Source: Streptococcus mitis B6
GTDB lineage: Bacteria; Bacillota; Bacilli; Lactobacillales; Streptococcaceae
DNA length: 64,000 nt
Assembly: GCF_000027165.1 (NCBI RefSeq)
Contig: NC_013853.1
Span: 1,240,001-1,304,000, forward strand
Direction of reading: 5' to 3'
The position numbers and the translations under genes were made by a program. Positions within the stretch are counted from its first letter, which is position 1; every line of letters begins with the position of its first letter. Under the pieces are notes generated by a model. The model searched no databases, had not been told where the DNA came from, and saw nothing but the letters and a program-made list of their open reading frames with translations. This document shows positions 1 through 8,811 of this stretch, in pieces.

Positions 1-891
1 TTTTAAACGTTCAATCCGTTCTGAGATAGGTGGGTGGGTATAAAATAGTTTTTGGAACCCTCCCCCTTTCTTAGGATCATTGATATAGAGTGCACTGCTG
101 GCATCGTCGACAGGACGACTCATCGGTTTACTGTTATCCAACTTACGTAGAGCATTTATCATCCCTTGAGGATTACGAGTCAACTCGACACTGGAAGCAT
201 CAGCTAGGAATTCCCTCTGACGAGAAATAGCGAGTTGCACCAAGGTTGCAGCGAGAGGTGCCAGCACAATAGCTAGGAGGGAAACCACTAGCATAATGAT
301 TTCTAAGCCATTTCCATCTCTGTCATCGTCACTTCGTCTGCGCTCTGCGCCACCCCACCACATCATACGACCTGCCATACTAGAAAGCATGGTGATAGCA
401 CTAGCGAGGGCGACAGCAATAGTCGAAATACGGATATCGTAATTACGAATATGACTAACCTCATGTCCCATAACAGCTTCTAGCTCCTCGCGATTCATGA
501 TAGCTAGGAGACCTGACGTCGCAGCAACCGCCGCATTTTGAGGATTAGAACCTGTCGCAAAGGCATTTAAGGCTGGATCATCAATGATGAAAACACGGGG
601 CATAGGAATCTGAGCCACCATAGCCATATCTTCTACTACATGGTAGAGGTCTGGTGCCGTTTGCTCATCCACCTCACGCGCCCCGTTCATGGACATGACA
701 ATCTCTGTCGATTGAAAAATCATGGACAAGGCATAGATAAAGCCGATAATCAGTGCGATAACCAAACCACCAAGCCCAGACCGCATAAAGAGGTAACCAA
801 CCGCATAGCCAACAAGAGCTAAGAGTAGGAAAAATACCAGCAATAAAATCCACGTTTTTCGTTTATTGCTTGCAATTTGATCAAACAACAT
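1..891 (-). CDS. htpX: HtpX membrane zinc metalloprotease (C-terminal end cut by window edge)
   Basis: HtpX is an M48-family integral-membrane zinc protease that degrades misfolded membrane proteins. The protein opens [12 protein letters not shown], has two N-terminal membrane segments (about residues 15-55), the zinc motif HEVSH and further membrane segments behind it. The last visible residues ISERIERLK are typical of the family C-terminus, so only a few residues are missing. The ATG lies one base after the lemA stop, so the two genes form a tightly coupled lemA-htpX operon, a pairing common in streptococci. The reading frame is open throughout. Function is assigned from the family, not from any local experiment. 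Confidence 0.95.
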   Translation of the reverse strand, partial: MLFDQIASNKRKTWILLLVFFLLLALVGYAVGYLFMRSGLGGLVIALIIGFIYALSMIFQSTEIVMSMNGAREVDEQTAPDLYHVVEDMAMVAQIPMPRVFIIDDPALNAFATGSNPQNAAVAATSGLLAIMNREELEAVMGHEVSHIRNYDIRISTIAVALASAITMLSSMAGRMMWWGGAERRRSDDDRDGNGLEIIMLVVSLLAIVLAPLAATLVQLAISRQREFLADASSVELTRNPQGMINALRKLDNSKPMSRPVDDASSALYINDPKKGGGFQKLFYTHPPISERIERLK

Positions 892-892
892 C

Positions 893-1453
893 TTAGTCAC
901 CTAAACCGCTAAAATCAACCTTAGGAACTGCCTTTTCCTCTTCTGGTGTTTGAAGGAAATCTGCTGCTTTAAATCCAAACATTCCAGCGATAATATTGCT
1001 TGGGAAAGTTTCTAATTTTACATTGTAGTTGCTGACAACACTGTTGTAGAGTTGACGAGAGTAAGAAATTTTATTTTCTGTATTGGTCAACTCCTCTTGC
1101 AATTTAACAAAGTTGGCACTGGCTTTCAAATCTGGATAGCTTTCTGCAACTGCAAAAATACCTGAAACCTGACGAGTAAGGGCATCACTAGCTTTCATAG
1201 CTTCTGCTGGTGAAGTCGCTGCTGCCACTTGGTTACGTAGTTCTGCCACCTTTTCAAGGGTAGAACCTTCATACTTAGCATAACCTTTTACAGTCTCAAT
1301 CAAGTTTGGCAAGAGATCATTTCGACGTTTCAACTGAACATCAATCTGGCTCCAAGCCTCCTTGGTTTGCATACGATTTTTAACCAAACCGTTATAGCTA
1401 ACAATCACAAAAATAACAATAAGAGCGATAACTCCAAGAATAATCCAAGTCAT
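893..1453 (-). CDS. lemA: LemA family protein
   Basis: This 186-residue protein has one N-terminal membrane anchor (about residues 3-22, hydrophobic [17 protein letters not shown]) followed by the helical LemA domain, with the family signatures [23 protein letters not shown] and a C-terminal NIIAGMFGF segment. LemA proteins are membrane-anchored helical proteins of unclear biochemical role. They are repeatedly encoded next to htpX, as here, which suggests a shared role in membrane protein quality control. Length is normal and no damage is seen. The start is the ATG at 1453, preceded by a purine-rich AAAGGA-type site. Confidence 0.93.
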   Translation of the reverse strand: MTWIILGVIALIVIFVIVSYNGLVKNRMQTKEAWSQIDVQLKRRNDLLPNLIETVKGYAKYEGSTLEKVAELRNQVAAATSPAEAMKASDALTRQVSGIFAVAESYPDLKASANFVKLQEELTNTENKISYSRQLYNSVVSNYNVKLETFPSNIIAGMFGFKAADFLQTPEEEKAVPKVDFSGLGD

Positions 1454-1546
1454 TATATAAGTCCTTTCTACTTTTAGATTAGTACCAGTATATCAAATTT
1501 TTTATGATTGTGGTAAAATAAGATGATACTAAAGAAGGAAATAACT

Positions 1547-2260
1547 ATGAAACCAGAAACATTTTACAACTTGCTTGCCGAGCAGAATCTTCCACTTTCG
1601 TTTTTTTTAAAAGAACAATTTGAACGTTATTTTGAGCTCTTGGTCGAGTGGAATGAAAAGATTAATTTAACAGCCATTACGGACAAGGATGAAGTTTATC
1701 TCAAACATTTTTACGATTCGATTGCACCCATTCTGCAAGGTTTAATTCCCAATGAAACTATCAAACTTCTTGATATTGGAGCTGGGGCAGGATTTCCTAG
1801 TCTACCGATGAAAATCCTCTATCCTCAGTTAGATGTGACCATCATTGATTCGCTCAATAAGCGCATCAACTTCCTCCAACTCTTAGCTCAAGAACTGAAT
1901 TTGGAAGGTGTTCACTTCTACCATGGACGTGCAGAAGACTTTGCCCAAGACAAGAACTTCCGTGCTCAATATGATTTTGTAACAGCTCGTGCGGTTGCCC
2001 GTATGCAGGTCTTGTCTGAATTGACCATTCCTTACCTTAAAGTTGGCGGAAAACTATTGGCACTCAAGGCCAGCAATGCTCCTGAGGAATTATTAGAAGC
2101 TAAGAATGCCCTCAACCTCCTTTTTAGTAAGGTCGAAGACAATCTCAGCTACGCTCTACCTAATGGAAATCCGCGCTACATCACAGTGGTAGAAAAGAAA
2201 AAAGAAACACCAAATAAATTTCCACGTAAGGCTGGCATGCCCAATAAACGCCCACTTTAA
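1547..2260 (+). CDS. rsmG: 16S rRNA (guanine(527)-N7)-methyltransferase RsmG
   Basis: RsmG (GidB) methylates G527 of 16S rRNA using S-adenosylmethionine. The 237-residue protein begins [10 protein letters not shown]. It has the Rossmann SAM-binding loop [12 protein letters not shown] at about residue 72, the family segment [11 protein letters not shown], and the conserved TARAVA motif. I chose the ATG at 1547, preceded by GAAGGAAAT, over the in-frame upstream ATG at 1523 because it has the ribosome binding site and matches the usual N-terminus. Loss of rsmG gives low-level streptomycin resistance in other bacteria; the gene here looks intact. Confidence 0.96.
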   Translation: MKPETFYNLLAEQNLPLSFFLKEQFERYFELLVEWNEKINLTAITDKDEVYLKHFYDSIAPILQGLIPNETIKLLDIGAGAGFPSLPMKILYPQLDVTIIDSLNKRINFLQLLAQELNLEGVHFYHGRAEDFAQDKNFRAQYDFVTARAVARMQVLSELTIPYLKVGGKLLALKASNAPEELLEAKNALNLLFSKVEDNLSYALPNGNPRYITVVEKKKETPNKFPRKAGMPNKRPL

Positions 2261-2280
2261 TCTTTTTAGTAAAAAAATAT

Positions 2281-2732
2281 TTACAAAGTCAGCCTCGCTC
2301 TTTTATTTTTAGGCTCGGGAAAAAATGATTTACAAAATCGGCCTCGCTCTTTTATTTCCAGGCTCGGGAAAAAATGATTTACAAAATCAGCCTCGCTCCT
2401 TTATTTCCAGGCTCGGGAAAAAATGATTTACAAAATCAGCCTCGCTCTTTTATTTTCAGGCTCGGGAAAAAATGATTTACAAAATCAGCCTCGCTCCTTT
2501 ATTTCTAGGCTCGGGAAAAAATGATTTACAAAACCAGCCTCGCTCTTTTATTTTCAGGCTCGGGAAAAAATGATTTACAAAACCAGCCTCGCTCTTTTAT
2601 TTTCAGGCTCGGGAAAAAATGATTTACAAAACCAGCCTCGCTCTTTTATTTTCAGGCTCGGGAAAAAATGATTTACAAAACCAGCCTCGCTCTTTTATTT
2701 TCAGGCTCGGGAAAAAATGATTTACAAAATCA
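2281..2732 (+). repeat. Nine-copy 49-bp tandem repeat (VNTR) between rsmG and uraA
   Basis: The core AGCCTCGCTC recurs at 2291, then every 49 bases (with GGCCTCGCTC at 2340) through 2683, giving nine copies with very few substitutions (T/C in the CTTTTATTT and AAAATCA/AAAACCA stretches). Each unit contains AAAAAATGATTTACAAAA, which is the left arm of the terminator hairpin that closes the array at 2712-2738. The array therefore looks like repeated duplication of a terminator-adjacent segment. The spacing is exact and no spacer diversity is present, so it is not a CRISPR. There is no coding sequence in this intergenic region. Confidence 0.95.
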
Positions 2733-2739
2733 TTTTTTT
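2712..2739 (+). terminator. Perfect 12-bp stem terminator after rsmG and the VNTR
   Basis: AAAAAATGATTT (2712-2723) pairs perfectly with AAATCATTTTTT (2727-2738) across a three-base loop and runs into a T tract. The stem is A/T-rich but symmetrical, so it could act in both directions. Confidence 0.7.
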
Positions 2740-2749
2740 CTGCTATACT
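2721..2749 (+). promoter_or_regulatory. Probable uraA promoter, -35 inside the terminator hairpin
   Basis: TTTACA at 2721-2726 and TATACT at 2744-2749 are separated by 17 bases, and the -10 is preceded by TGC (extended -10). The -35 box lies in the last repeat unit, overlapping the terminator loop. Transcription would start near 2756, upstream of the PyrR-type leader. Confidence 0.65.
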
Positions 2750-2770
2750 ATCACAAGCAAAGGTTTTTAA

Positions 2771-2884
2771 TGTCATCCCGTGAGGTGACGAAGACGTAGA
2801 AATATTTGAAACTCTTTAAAGTCTAGATTTTAAAGAAGTCTTACTCTGAGGGCCTATTGCTGTAAAATAATGGGCTCTTTTTTG
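2771..2884 (+). promoter_or_regulatory. PyrR-dependent attenuator leader of uraA
   Basis: The segment ATCCCGTGAGGTGA at 2775-2788 matches the PyrR RNA-binding loop consensus (UCCNGNGAGGY) and is closed by a GTCA/TGAC stem. Downstream, GAGGGCCTATT (2848-2858) pairs with AATGGGCTCTT (2869-2879), allowing G-U pairs, and is followed by a T run, forming an intrinsic terminator just before the gene. By analogy with known pyr leaders, UMP-bound PyrR would favour termination when uridine nucleotides are plentiful. The anti-terminator pairing was not worked out in full. Confidence 0.75.
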
Positions 2885-2905
2885 ATAAACAAAAGTGAGG
2901 TTTAT

Positions 2906-4189
2906 ATGAAACAAGAATCAACTGTTGATTTGTTACTAGACGTTGACCAACGTCCTTCGGCTGGAAAAGGAATTCTCCTTAGTTTCCAACACGTTTTCGC
3001 TATGTTTGGTGCGACCATCTTGGTACCCTTGATTTTGGGAATGCCTGTATCTGTTGCCCTTTTTGCTTCAGGTGTTGGAACACTCATCTACATGATCGCA
3101 ACTGGTTTTAGAGTTCCAGTTTATCTAGGATCATCATTCGCCTTTATCACAGCTATGTCCCTAGCTATGAAGGAACTAGGAGGGGATGTATCAGCTGCAC
3201 AAACAGGGGTTATCCTTACAGGTTTTATCTATGTCCTTGTCGCTGCTGGTGTTCGTTTTGCAGGTACAAAATGGATTGATAAACTCTTGCCACCAATCAT
3301 CATCGGACCTATGATTATCGTTATCGGTCTTGGACTTGCAGGTTCAGCAGTTACTAACGCTGGTCTTGTAGCGGACGGGAATTGGAAAAATGCTCTTGTA
3401 GCAGTTGTTACTTTCTTGATTGCTGCCTTTATCAATACAAAAGGAAAAGGCTTCCTACGAATCATTCCATTCCTCTTTGCCATTATCGGTGGTTACCTCT
3501 TCGCTCTAGCTCTTGGGCTAGTTGACTTTACACCAGTTCTTAAAGCTGACTGGTTTGAAATTCCTAGTTTCTACTTGCCATTTAGTACTGGTGGTGCCTT
3601 TAAAGAGTACAGTCTTTACTTTGGCCCAGAAACCATCGCTATCTTGCCAATCGCTATCGTAACAATTTCTGAACATATCGGAGACCATACTGTTTTGGGT
3701 CAAATCTGTGGTCGTCAATTCTTGAAAGAACCAGGTCTTCACCGTACTCTTCTTGGTGACGGTATCGCAACTTCTGTTTCTGCCTTCCTTGGTGGACCAG
3801 CCAATACAACTTATGGAGAAAATACAGGGGTTATCGGTATGACTCGTATCGCTTCTGTCTCAGTTATCCGTAACGCTGCCTTCATCGCGATTGCCCTTAG
3901 CTTCCTTGGTAAATTCACTGCCTTGATTTCAACTATTCCAAACGCTGTACTTGGTGGTATGTCAATCCTTCTCTATGGTGTTATCGCCAGCAACGGTTTG
4001 AAGGTATTGATCAAAGAACGTGTTGATTTCGGTCAAATGCGTAATCTCATCATCGCAAGTGCTATGTTGGTTCTTGGACTTGGAGGAGCTATCCTTAAAC
4101 TCGGTCCAGTTACCCTTTCAGGTACTGCCCTATCAGCGATGACAGGAATCATCTTGAACTTAATCTTGCCATACGAAAATAAAGACTAA
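2906..4189 (+). CDS. uraA: Uracil permease (NCS2 family)
   Basis: This 427-residue protein imports uracil by proton symport. The N-terminal motif LSFQHVFAMFGATILVP, repeated hydrophobic helices through the whole length, and the segment ETIAILPIAIVTISEHIGDH in the second half are characteristic of uracil/xanthine NCS2 permeases. The PyrR-type leader upstream argues for uracil rather than xanthine. The start at 2906 (MKQESTVDL) is preceded by GTGAGG; an in-frame ATG at 2870 falls inside the attenuator terminator and is rejected. Also called pyrP in some genomes. Confidence 0.92.
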   Translation: MKQESTVDLLLDVDQRPSAGKGILLSFQHVFAMFGATILVPLILGMPVSVALFASGVGTLIYMIATGFRVPVYLGSSFAFITAMSLAMKELGGDVSAAQTGVILTGFIYVLVAAGVRFAGTKWIDKLLPPIIIGPMIIVIGLGLAGSAVTNAGLVADGNWKNALVAVVTFLIAAFINTKGKGFLRIIPFLFAIIGGYLFALALGLVDFTPVLKADWFEIPSFYLPFSTGGAFKEYSLYFGPETIAILPIAIVTISEHIGDHTVLGQICGRQFLKEPGLHRTLLGDGIATSVSAFLGGPANTTYGENTGVIGMTRIASVSVIRNAAFIAIALSFLGKFTALISTIPNAVLGGMSILLYGVIASNGLKVLIKERVDFGQMRNLIIASAMLVLGLGGAILKLGPVTLSGTALSAMTGIILNLILPYENKD

Positions 4190-4200
4190 GAGTCTAAACA

Positions 4201-4247
4201 TATCAAAAAACGAGCATTTCCAATTGCGAAGTGCTCATTTTTTGATA
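4201..4247. terminator. Bidirectional terminator between uraA and the accessory operon
   Basis: TATCAAAAAACGAGCATTTC and GAAGTGCTCATTTTTTGATA form a 20-bp stem with two G-U pairs. A-rich and T-rich flanks make it usable by uraA from the left and by the minus-strand operon from the right. Confidence 0.8.
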
Positions 4248-4279
4248 CTTAGAAGTGAGTGAATCCCCTCTAACGCTGT

Positions 4280-4603
4280 TTAATATGTTTCCCCTACTCT
4301 CATAGTCTCCCACTCTTTAACGTCAACAGAGAAGATTTTAGGGGCTTTTGTGTCTTCATCATACACTACAACAAAGTGACCTTTACTGTTCCAGAACTTA
4401 CCTAAAATAGTACCATCATGTAAATCAGTACGCAACTTGCTTTCTTGACTTGTTGGGCTTTCTGTTTGTGCTATTTTAGTCTCTTGTTTGCTATCAATCC
4501 CAACAGTTACAAACCTTGACCCTATAATCATAAATAGACAAAACAATATTGCTCCAATCCCCACAAATTTAAACAAATTATAATCGCCATTATCTCTTTT
4601 CAT
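4280..4603 (-). CDS. Single-pass membrane protein, paralogue of the neighbouring gene
   Basis: I do not recognise a named family. The 107-residue protein has a short basic N-terminus, one membrane helix (about residues 13-32) and an extracytoplasmic-type tail with ILGKFWNSKGHFVVVYDEDTK, an APKIF block and an EWETMRVGETY ending. The same plan and endings occur in the protein at 4668-4976, so the two arose by tandem duplication. It is the last gene of the minus-strand accessory block downstream of the type III restriction genes and may be cargo of that block. Function is unknown. Confidence 0.7.
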   Translation of the reverse strand: MKRDNGDYNLFKFVGIGAILFCLFMIIGSRFVTVGIDSKQETKIAQTESPTSQESKLRTDLHDGTILGKFWNSKGHFVVVYDEDTKAPKIFSVDVKEWETMRVGETY

Positions 4604-4667
4604 GTTATCTTTTTATCTCTCTTTCTAACATCCCCCTAGAAGGCTCTCACAAGCCTCCTACAGCGTT

Positions 4668-4976
4668 TTAATACAGCTCACCCACACTCATAAGCTCCCA
4701 TTCAGAAAAATCAACTTGGAAGACTTCTGGGGCTTTTGTAGTACCATTGTACACTACTATAAAATAGCCTTTTTCATTGTAAAACTTACTCAAAATCTCA
4801 GCGTCTTTCATTTCTGCTTTCAATCCACTATCTTCTATCTTTTTATTTATCTGTTGCTCTGTTTCTACTTCATTATTTCCTTGAGTTCCTAAGATATAAC
4901 CACCAAAGCTTACCCAAAAGAAGATAAAAAGCATAAATACAATAGTTGCATATTTCAAAAAATTTAGTTCTTTCAT
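4668..4976 (-). CDS. Single-pass membrane protein, paralogue of the next gene
   Basis: This 102-residue protein has one N-terminal membrane helix (about residues 9-29), an acidic linker and a C-terminal domain ILSKFYNEKGYFIVVYNGTTK, then APEVF and SEWELMSVGELY. Roughly half of the C-terminal domain positions match the 107-residue paralogue at 4280-4603, while the linkers differ. It lies about 50 bases downstream of the broken ORF at 5026-5226 and in the same orientation as the defence genes. No catalytic motif is visible; a membrane-tethered sensor, effector or immunity function would be speculation. Confidence 0.7.
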   Translation of the reverse strand: MKELNFLKYATIVFMLFIFFWVSFGGYILGTQGNNEVETEQQINKKIEDSGLKAEMKDAEILSKFYNEKGYFIVVYNGTTKAPEVFQVDFSEWELMSVGELY

Positions 4977-5025
4977 TTCTTTATTATTCCTTTTTGTGTT
5001 AGTTGATACTATTTATATAGTTTTC

Positions 5026-5226
5026 TTAGTTCCTTAAATCCCAAGGGGTAAAAATAACCCCTTGCAGCCACACCATTTCATCAAGCCATCTAGAGAAATT
5101 GGCTTCTTTTGTCTCATCATCATACCACTCAAAATCTTCAATATAAGTTGAGTTTGCGATTAGCTTGAGACGCTTGTTTTGGTATTGGGAATCTAAATAG
5201 AATAGGGGGACCTCTTCACTATACAA
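5026..5226 (-). pseudogene. Probable gene fragment, 3' end of an unknown ORF
   Basis: Sixty-six codons can be read from a TTG at 5226, ending WDLRN. There is no Shine-Dalgarno site before that TTG, and the frame stays open upstream without ATG, GTG or TTG into the 3' end of the CFI-box gene (IKRLEYTKRVRLLAN before the TTG). This pattern suggests the 3' remainder of a gene whose beginning was lost, or a frameshifted extension of the upstream gene. The tail is rich in acidic and aromatic residues (EDFEWYDDET). I recognise no family. Confidence 0.45.
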
Positions 5227-5267
5227 GTTAGCGAGGAGCCGAACTCTTTTTGTATATTCTAATCGTT

Positions 5268-5720
5268 TTATTGAACCACTTTTTGAGATAGTTCTAGTGT
5301 ATATGTTTTATATAATTGATGGCAAGCTTGGTTCTCTCCTACTTTAATTAAGGAAACACAAGGTAAGACAAGTTCTGACCAGATAGACTCTAGTATTTCC
5401 TCTCGATTTGGATGTTCTTCTAACTTAGCAACAATCTGAGGAGCCATCTTATAGTAGGATTCAATTTCCTCCTGACCACCATCTTGCAAAGCTAGATAAG
5501 AATCCCTGAATTTTCGCAAAGTCATCAATTCATCACAATCATCTGCCAATCCCTTGTAAGTTACAGCTGCTTCTGTCAAATAACAACCTCTTTGTTCAAT
5601 CTGATAGTAAGCATCTGGTTCACCAAAAAATCCAGTTTTAGAGCGCACATATCTCTCTGCATCACTCCTACGTTGAAAAACAGCTACTTCTCTTCCCTTA
5701 CGATATACAACAAATTCCAT
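5268..5720 (-). CDS. CFI-box-type small protein downstream of Res
   Basis: The 150-residue protein contains CYLTEAAVTYKGLADDCDEL followed by LRKFRDSYL and ESYYKMAPQIV. These correspond to the C-terminal domain often labelled CFI-box-CTERM (CFITTA, then DDC.EL, FRD.WL and YY..AP.I). The first cysteine box is altered (CYLTEA). The N-terminal 45 residues are a separate basic segment. The ATG at 5720 has AGGGAGG upstream and lies 13 bases after the res stop, so it is co-transcribed with the restriction genes. Molecular role is unknown; the genomic company suggests a part in the defence operon. Confidence 0.7.
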   Translation of the reverse strand: MEFVVYRKGREVAVFQRRSDAERYVRSKTGFFGEPDAYYQIEQRGCYLTEAAVTYKGLADDCDELMTLRKFRDSYLALQDGGQEEIESYYKMAPQIVAKLEEHPNREEILESIWSELVLPCVSLIKVGENQACHQLYKTYTLELSQKVVQ

Positions 5721-5733
5721 TTCTTTTTCCTCC

Positions 5734-8700
5734 CTATCTTACAATATTTAATAATTCCTCATAGCTAGAAACCACATCATAGATGTGCTGATCATTAATC
5801 AATCCAGCTTGTGCCAAAGCTTTAAAGTGAGCACGCGCACAGGCAATTTTTGCTTGCTCAGCTTGCTTTAATTGAAGACTAGACATAGAGCCTTTCGTTT
5901 CTGCAACAAAATAGATATGCTTGACACTTCCTTCACGGAAGGCAATTGCCCAGTCAGGGTTATAGTTCCCAAGCGGAGTAGCAATACTGAACTTCCCTGG
6001 TAGCTTCACATAAACACGAACATCCTCGTATTGTTCCAAAGATTCTTTAAAGGTCTTCTCCGTATTTGAATCAACTTTTACAAAATTGTAAATTCCTTTT
6101 TTGGATTCAAGTAAGTAATCATCTGATCTGTTAGCAGTTTCAGGATTGTCATAAAACAAGTCCATATCATACTCTTCACTTAATACATTATACTGAATAT
6201 GCTTGATAATTTGACTTGCTTTTTGTTCATTAATTAGTTTTGAAACCTTAAGAATAAACTCTTCTGGATTTTGTTTAAACTTGTCAAATTGGTAGACATA
6301 GATTTTACTTAATATTTCCGCAACCAACTTACGAGTTAAACCAGTCTGATCAGCAATCTCCCCTAGCAAATCATATTTGGTCATAATCTGCGAATCCGTT
6401 AGATATTCTTGTTGGCGATCATTCTCAGCCACTGTCAGATGGAGACCTTCTTCCTTACTCATCTCAGTAGCGCTTGCTTGAGTTATATGAAAGCTTGGTT
6501 TGCTAACGACTAATTTCTCATTGATATAGTCAACCGAATGTTTTACCAATTCCGCATCATCAAACTCTACTTGGTAACTCGTCTTACGATTGATTTGCTT
6601 CCAGAGATTTAAAAATTCTTTTCGAGCAATATTTTCTTGATTGACCTCATTTGAGAATTGTATTACCGCATTATTGGCATTTTCAATTTCATACTGTCCA
6701 GCATGATAAACACTCTCCAATATCTCTACCAGCTTATCCTCATAACCTGCTAGCGTTTCAGACAGTTGTAACTGATGATTTTCTTTTGCAGTAAAATATT
6801 CTGTGGTCAATTGTCCTTCACGGTCTATATAGCCTTGTCGGATCAAATCAAAATGAATCGAATCTGCTTGTTCCTTGGTAATACGTATTGTTTGTCCTTC
6901 TTGATTGGTTAGAACTTTATTCGTAAAGAGAGTAACATCCACTTTTGCAGGACGATCTGCTAAAAGTTCTTTGATTTCTTCTTGTAGATTTCGAGCAAAT
7001 TGATCATAGCTTTCATTTGCAATTACTGTCAGTTTATTGATTTCATGAACATCATTTCCTAGGAGTTCAAAATCCTGACGAATTCCATTTTGATCAACTG
7101 CCAAACGCATACCACGACCGATTTCTTGACGCTTTCCAACCTCTGCTGAAGATTTTTTGAGAGTACAAATTTGAAAGACATTAGGATTATCCCATCCCTC
7201 TCTTAGAGCTGAGTGAGAAAAGAGGAAACGAACTGGCTCTTCAAAGCTCAACAAACGCTCCTTGTCCTTCATAATCAAGTCATAGGCATCGGTGTCATTT
7301 GAAAGATTACTTTTCTTTTCACTGGTAGATTTATAATCCACAAAAATGGTCTTATCTGACTTCTTCACTTTATCTACCGAAAAGTAACCAGCATGAACTG
7401 AATTTCCTTCAAGATTAGCCTCCAAATACCTACGATAAGGAGTTGGTTCCTGTGTTTGGATAAACTGGTTTACTTGATTTCGGTATTCCTCTTCAAAAAT
7501 CTGAGCATATTCACCATTATAGGCATCATTATGTTCATCATATTGTTTATACTTGGCCACTTCATCGATGAAAAATAAGGATAATACTTTAATTCTTCGA
7601 TTATAAAGTTTACTTTCCTTTTCGATATGACTTTTTATAGTCTCTCGGATTTGAATTCTTCTGATGCTAGACTCATCCACTTCCCCTATCACTTCACCGA
7701 CATGAAGTTCTTGCGTCACACCAACTTGAAGTTTGTTCTCTCTTGCATCAAAGTGACTAAGGGTCATTCCTTTATAAGCAGATAAATTCCCTGATTCAGC
7801 ATACAAATCAAAGGGTTCTTCCACCACTTTCAATTTCCTTTTGACACCTGACTGCATTTTTACTTCAAACTCAATTTTTGCTTTGGGTGCTCCTGTTTTT
7901 TGTGGAATGATTTCTTGTAGATAAAGATAGCCTTGTGTCCCAGTCGTACCAGTTTGTTCAATAGCCTTAACCGCAATCTTCTTCACTAATTTTTGATTGT
8001 AAGCATCCATGGCATCCAATCTATAAACCATATCATGTTTTTCTTTATGGGTAGCCGAATAACGTAGTGTAAACAATGGCTTGAAATCTTTTAGTCCCAT
8101 CTTGGTTTGTTTACCATTAGCAGACTGAGGTTCATCAATAATCATAATCGGATTCATAGCTGCCAGTACATCAATTGGACGGCGCCAACGGAAACTTTCC
8201 TGTTCAGAATGAATTCGTCGCGCATCTTTTCCTTTTGCATTAAAGGCTTGAATGTTAATGACCATGATTTGAAGGTCTGACGAATTGGCAAAACTATCCA
8301 AATCACCTAAACGTGAAGAATCGTAGACAAAATAGCGTGGTTGTTTGCCATACTCCACCTGAAAGTGACTTGACATGATCTGCAGAGACTTGAGAACTCC
8401 TTCACGAATGGCTACACTTGGAACGACAATAACAAACTTAAGCCATCCGTATCGTTTATTTAACTCCATAATGGTACGGATGTACGTGTAGGTCTTCCCT
8501 GTTCCCGTCTCCATCTCTATGGAAAAATTATAAGCTGGGTTGCCATTAACTCTATCAATAGAAAGACTTTCAGAAGGTCTTAATCCAAAACGAGTTTGTA
8601 CGGCATGAACATTTTCTCGTATACTTGCTTGACTCAATTGAATCGGTGCATTTCGATAAGCATCTAAAACCAAATCTACCTCATCTGACTTGAGACGACC

Positions 8701-8811
8701 TGGATCCGCCATATACTGAACTCCAGTATGTTTGGCTTGCCCTTGAAATAAATCTGCAATAGCACTCACCGCATCCAACTGGAATTGTTGTTTTTTAAAT
8801 TGTAATCTCAT
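5734..8811 (-). CDS. res: Type III restriction enzyme, Res (helicase-nuclease) subunit
   Basis: The Res subunit uses ATP to translocate on DNA and cleaves when bound with Mod. The 1025-residue protein has an SF2 helicase core: Walker A ETGTGKTY at about residue 101, Walker B/DEAD-like DEPQ at about 226, RYSATH at about 252 and motif VI QEIGRGMRL. Near the C-terminus, NPDWAIAF followed by AETKG fits a PD-(D/E)xK nuclease. The start is the ATG at 8811 with GGGAGG upstream; a longer frame to 8862 overlaps the preceding gene and is rejected. It overlaps the SLATT-like gene by 17 bases, which implies translational coupling. Confidence 0.93.
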   Translation of the reverse strand: MRLQFKKQQFQLDAVSAIADLFQGQAKHTGVQYMADPGRLKSDEVDLVLDAYRNAPIQLSQASIRENVHAVQTRFGLRPSESLSIDRVNGNPAYNFSIEMETGTGKTYTYIRTIMELNKRYGWLKFVIVVPSVAIREGVLKSLQIMSSHFQVEYGKQPRYFVYDSSRLGDLDSFANSSDLQIMVINIQAFNAKGKDARRIHSEQESFRWRRPIDVLAAMNPIMIIDEPQSANGKQTKMGLKDFKPLFTLRYSATHKEKHDMVYRLDAMDAYNQKLVKKIAVKAIEQTGTTGTQGYLYLQEIIPQKTGAPKAKIEFEVKMQSGVKRKLKVVEEPFDLYAESGNLSAYKGMTLSHFDARENKLQVGVTQELHVGEVIGEVDESSIRRIQIRETIKSHIEKESKLYNRRIKVLSLFFIDEVAKYKQYDEHNDAYNGEYAQIFEEEYRNQVNQFIQTQEPTPYRRYLEANLEGNSVHAGYFSVDKVKKSDKTIFVDYKSTSEKKSNLSNDTDAYDLIMKDKERLLSFEEPVRFLFSHSALREGWDNPNVFQICTLKKSSAEVGKRQEIGRGMRLAVDQNGIRQDFELLGNDVHEINKLTVIANESYDQFARNLQEEIKELLADRPAKVDVTLFTNKVLTNQEGQTIRITKEQADSIHFDLIRQGYIDREGQLTTEYFTAKENHQLQLSETLAGYEDKLVEILESVYHAGQYEIENANNAVIQFSNEVNQENIARKEFLNLWKQINRKTSYQVEFDDAELVKHSVDYINEKLVVSKPSFHITQASATEMSKEEGLHLTVAENDRQQEYLTDSQIMTKYDLLGEIADQTGLTRKLVAEILSKIYVYQFDKFKQNPEEFILKVSKLINEQKASQIIKHIQYNVLSEEYDMDLFYDNPETANRSDDYLLESKKGIYNFVKVDSNTEKTFKESLEQYEDVRVYVKLPGKFSIATPLGNYNPDWAIAFREGSVKHIYFVAETKGSMSSLQLKQAEQAKIACARAHFKALAQAGLINDQHIYDVVSSYEELLNIVR

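Noticed and set aside
2281-2732. CRISPR-like regular repeats
   Set aside because: Repeats are directly adjacent 49-bp tandem units with no unique spacers and no cas genes nearby.
2870-2905. Upstream in-frame start for uraA
   Set aside because: It falls inside the attenuator terminator, and the ATG at 2906 has the ribosome binding site and the usual protein start.
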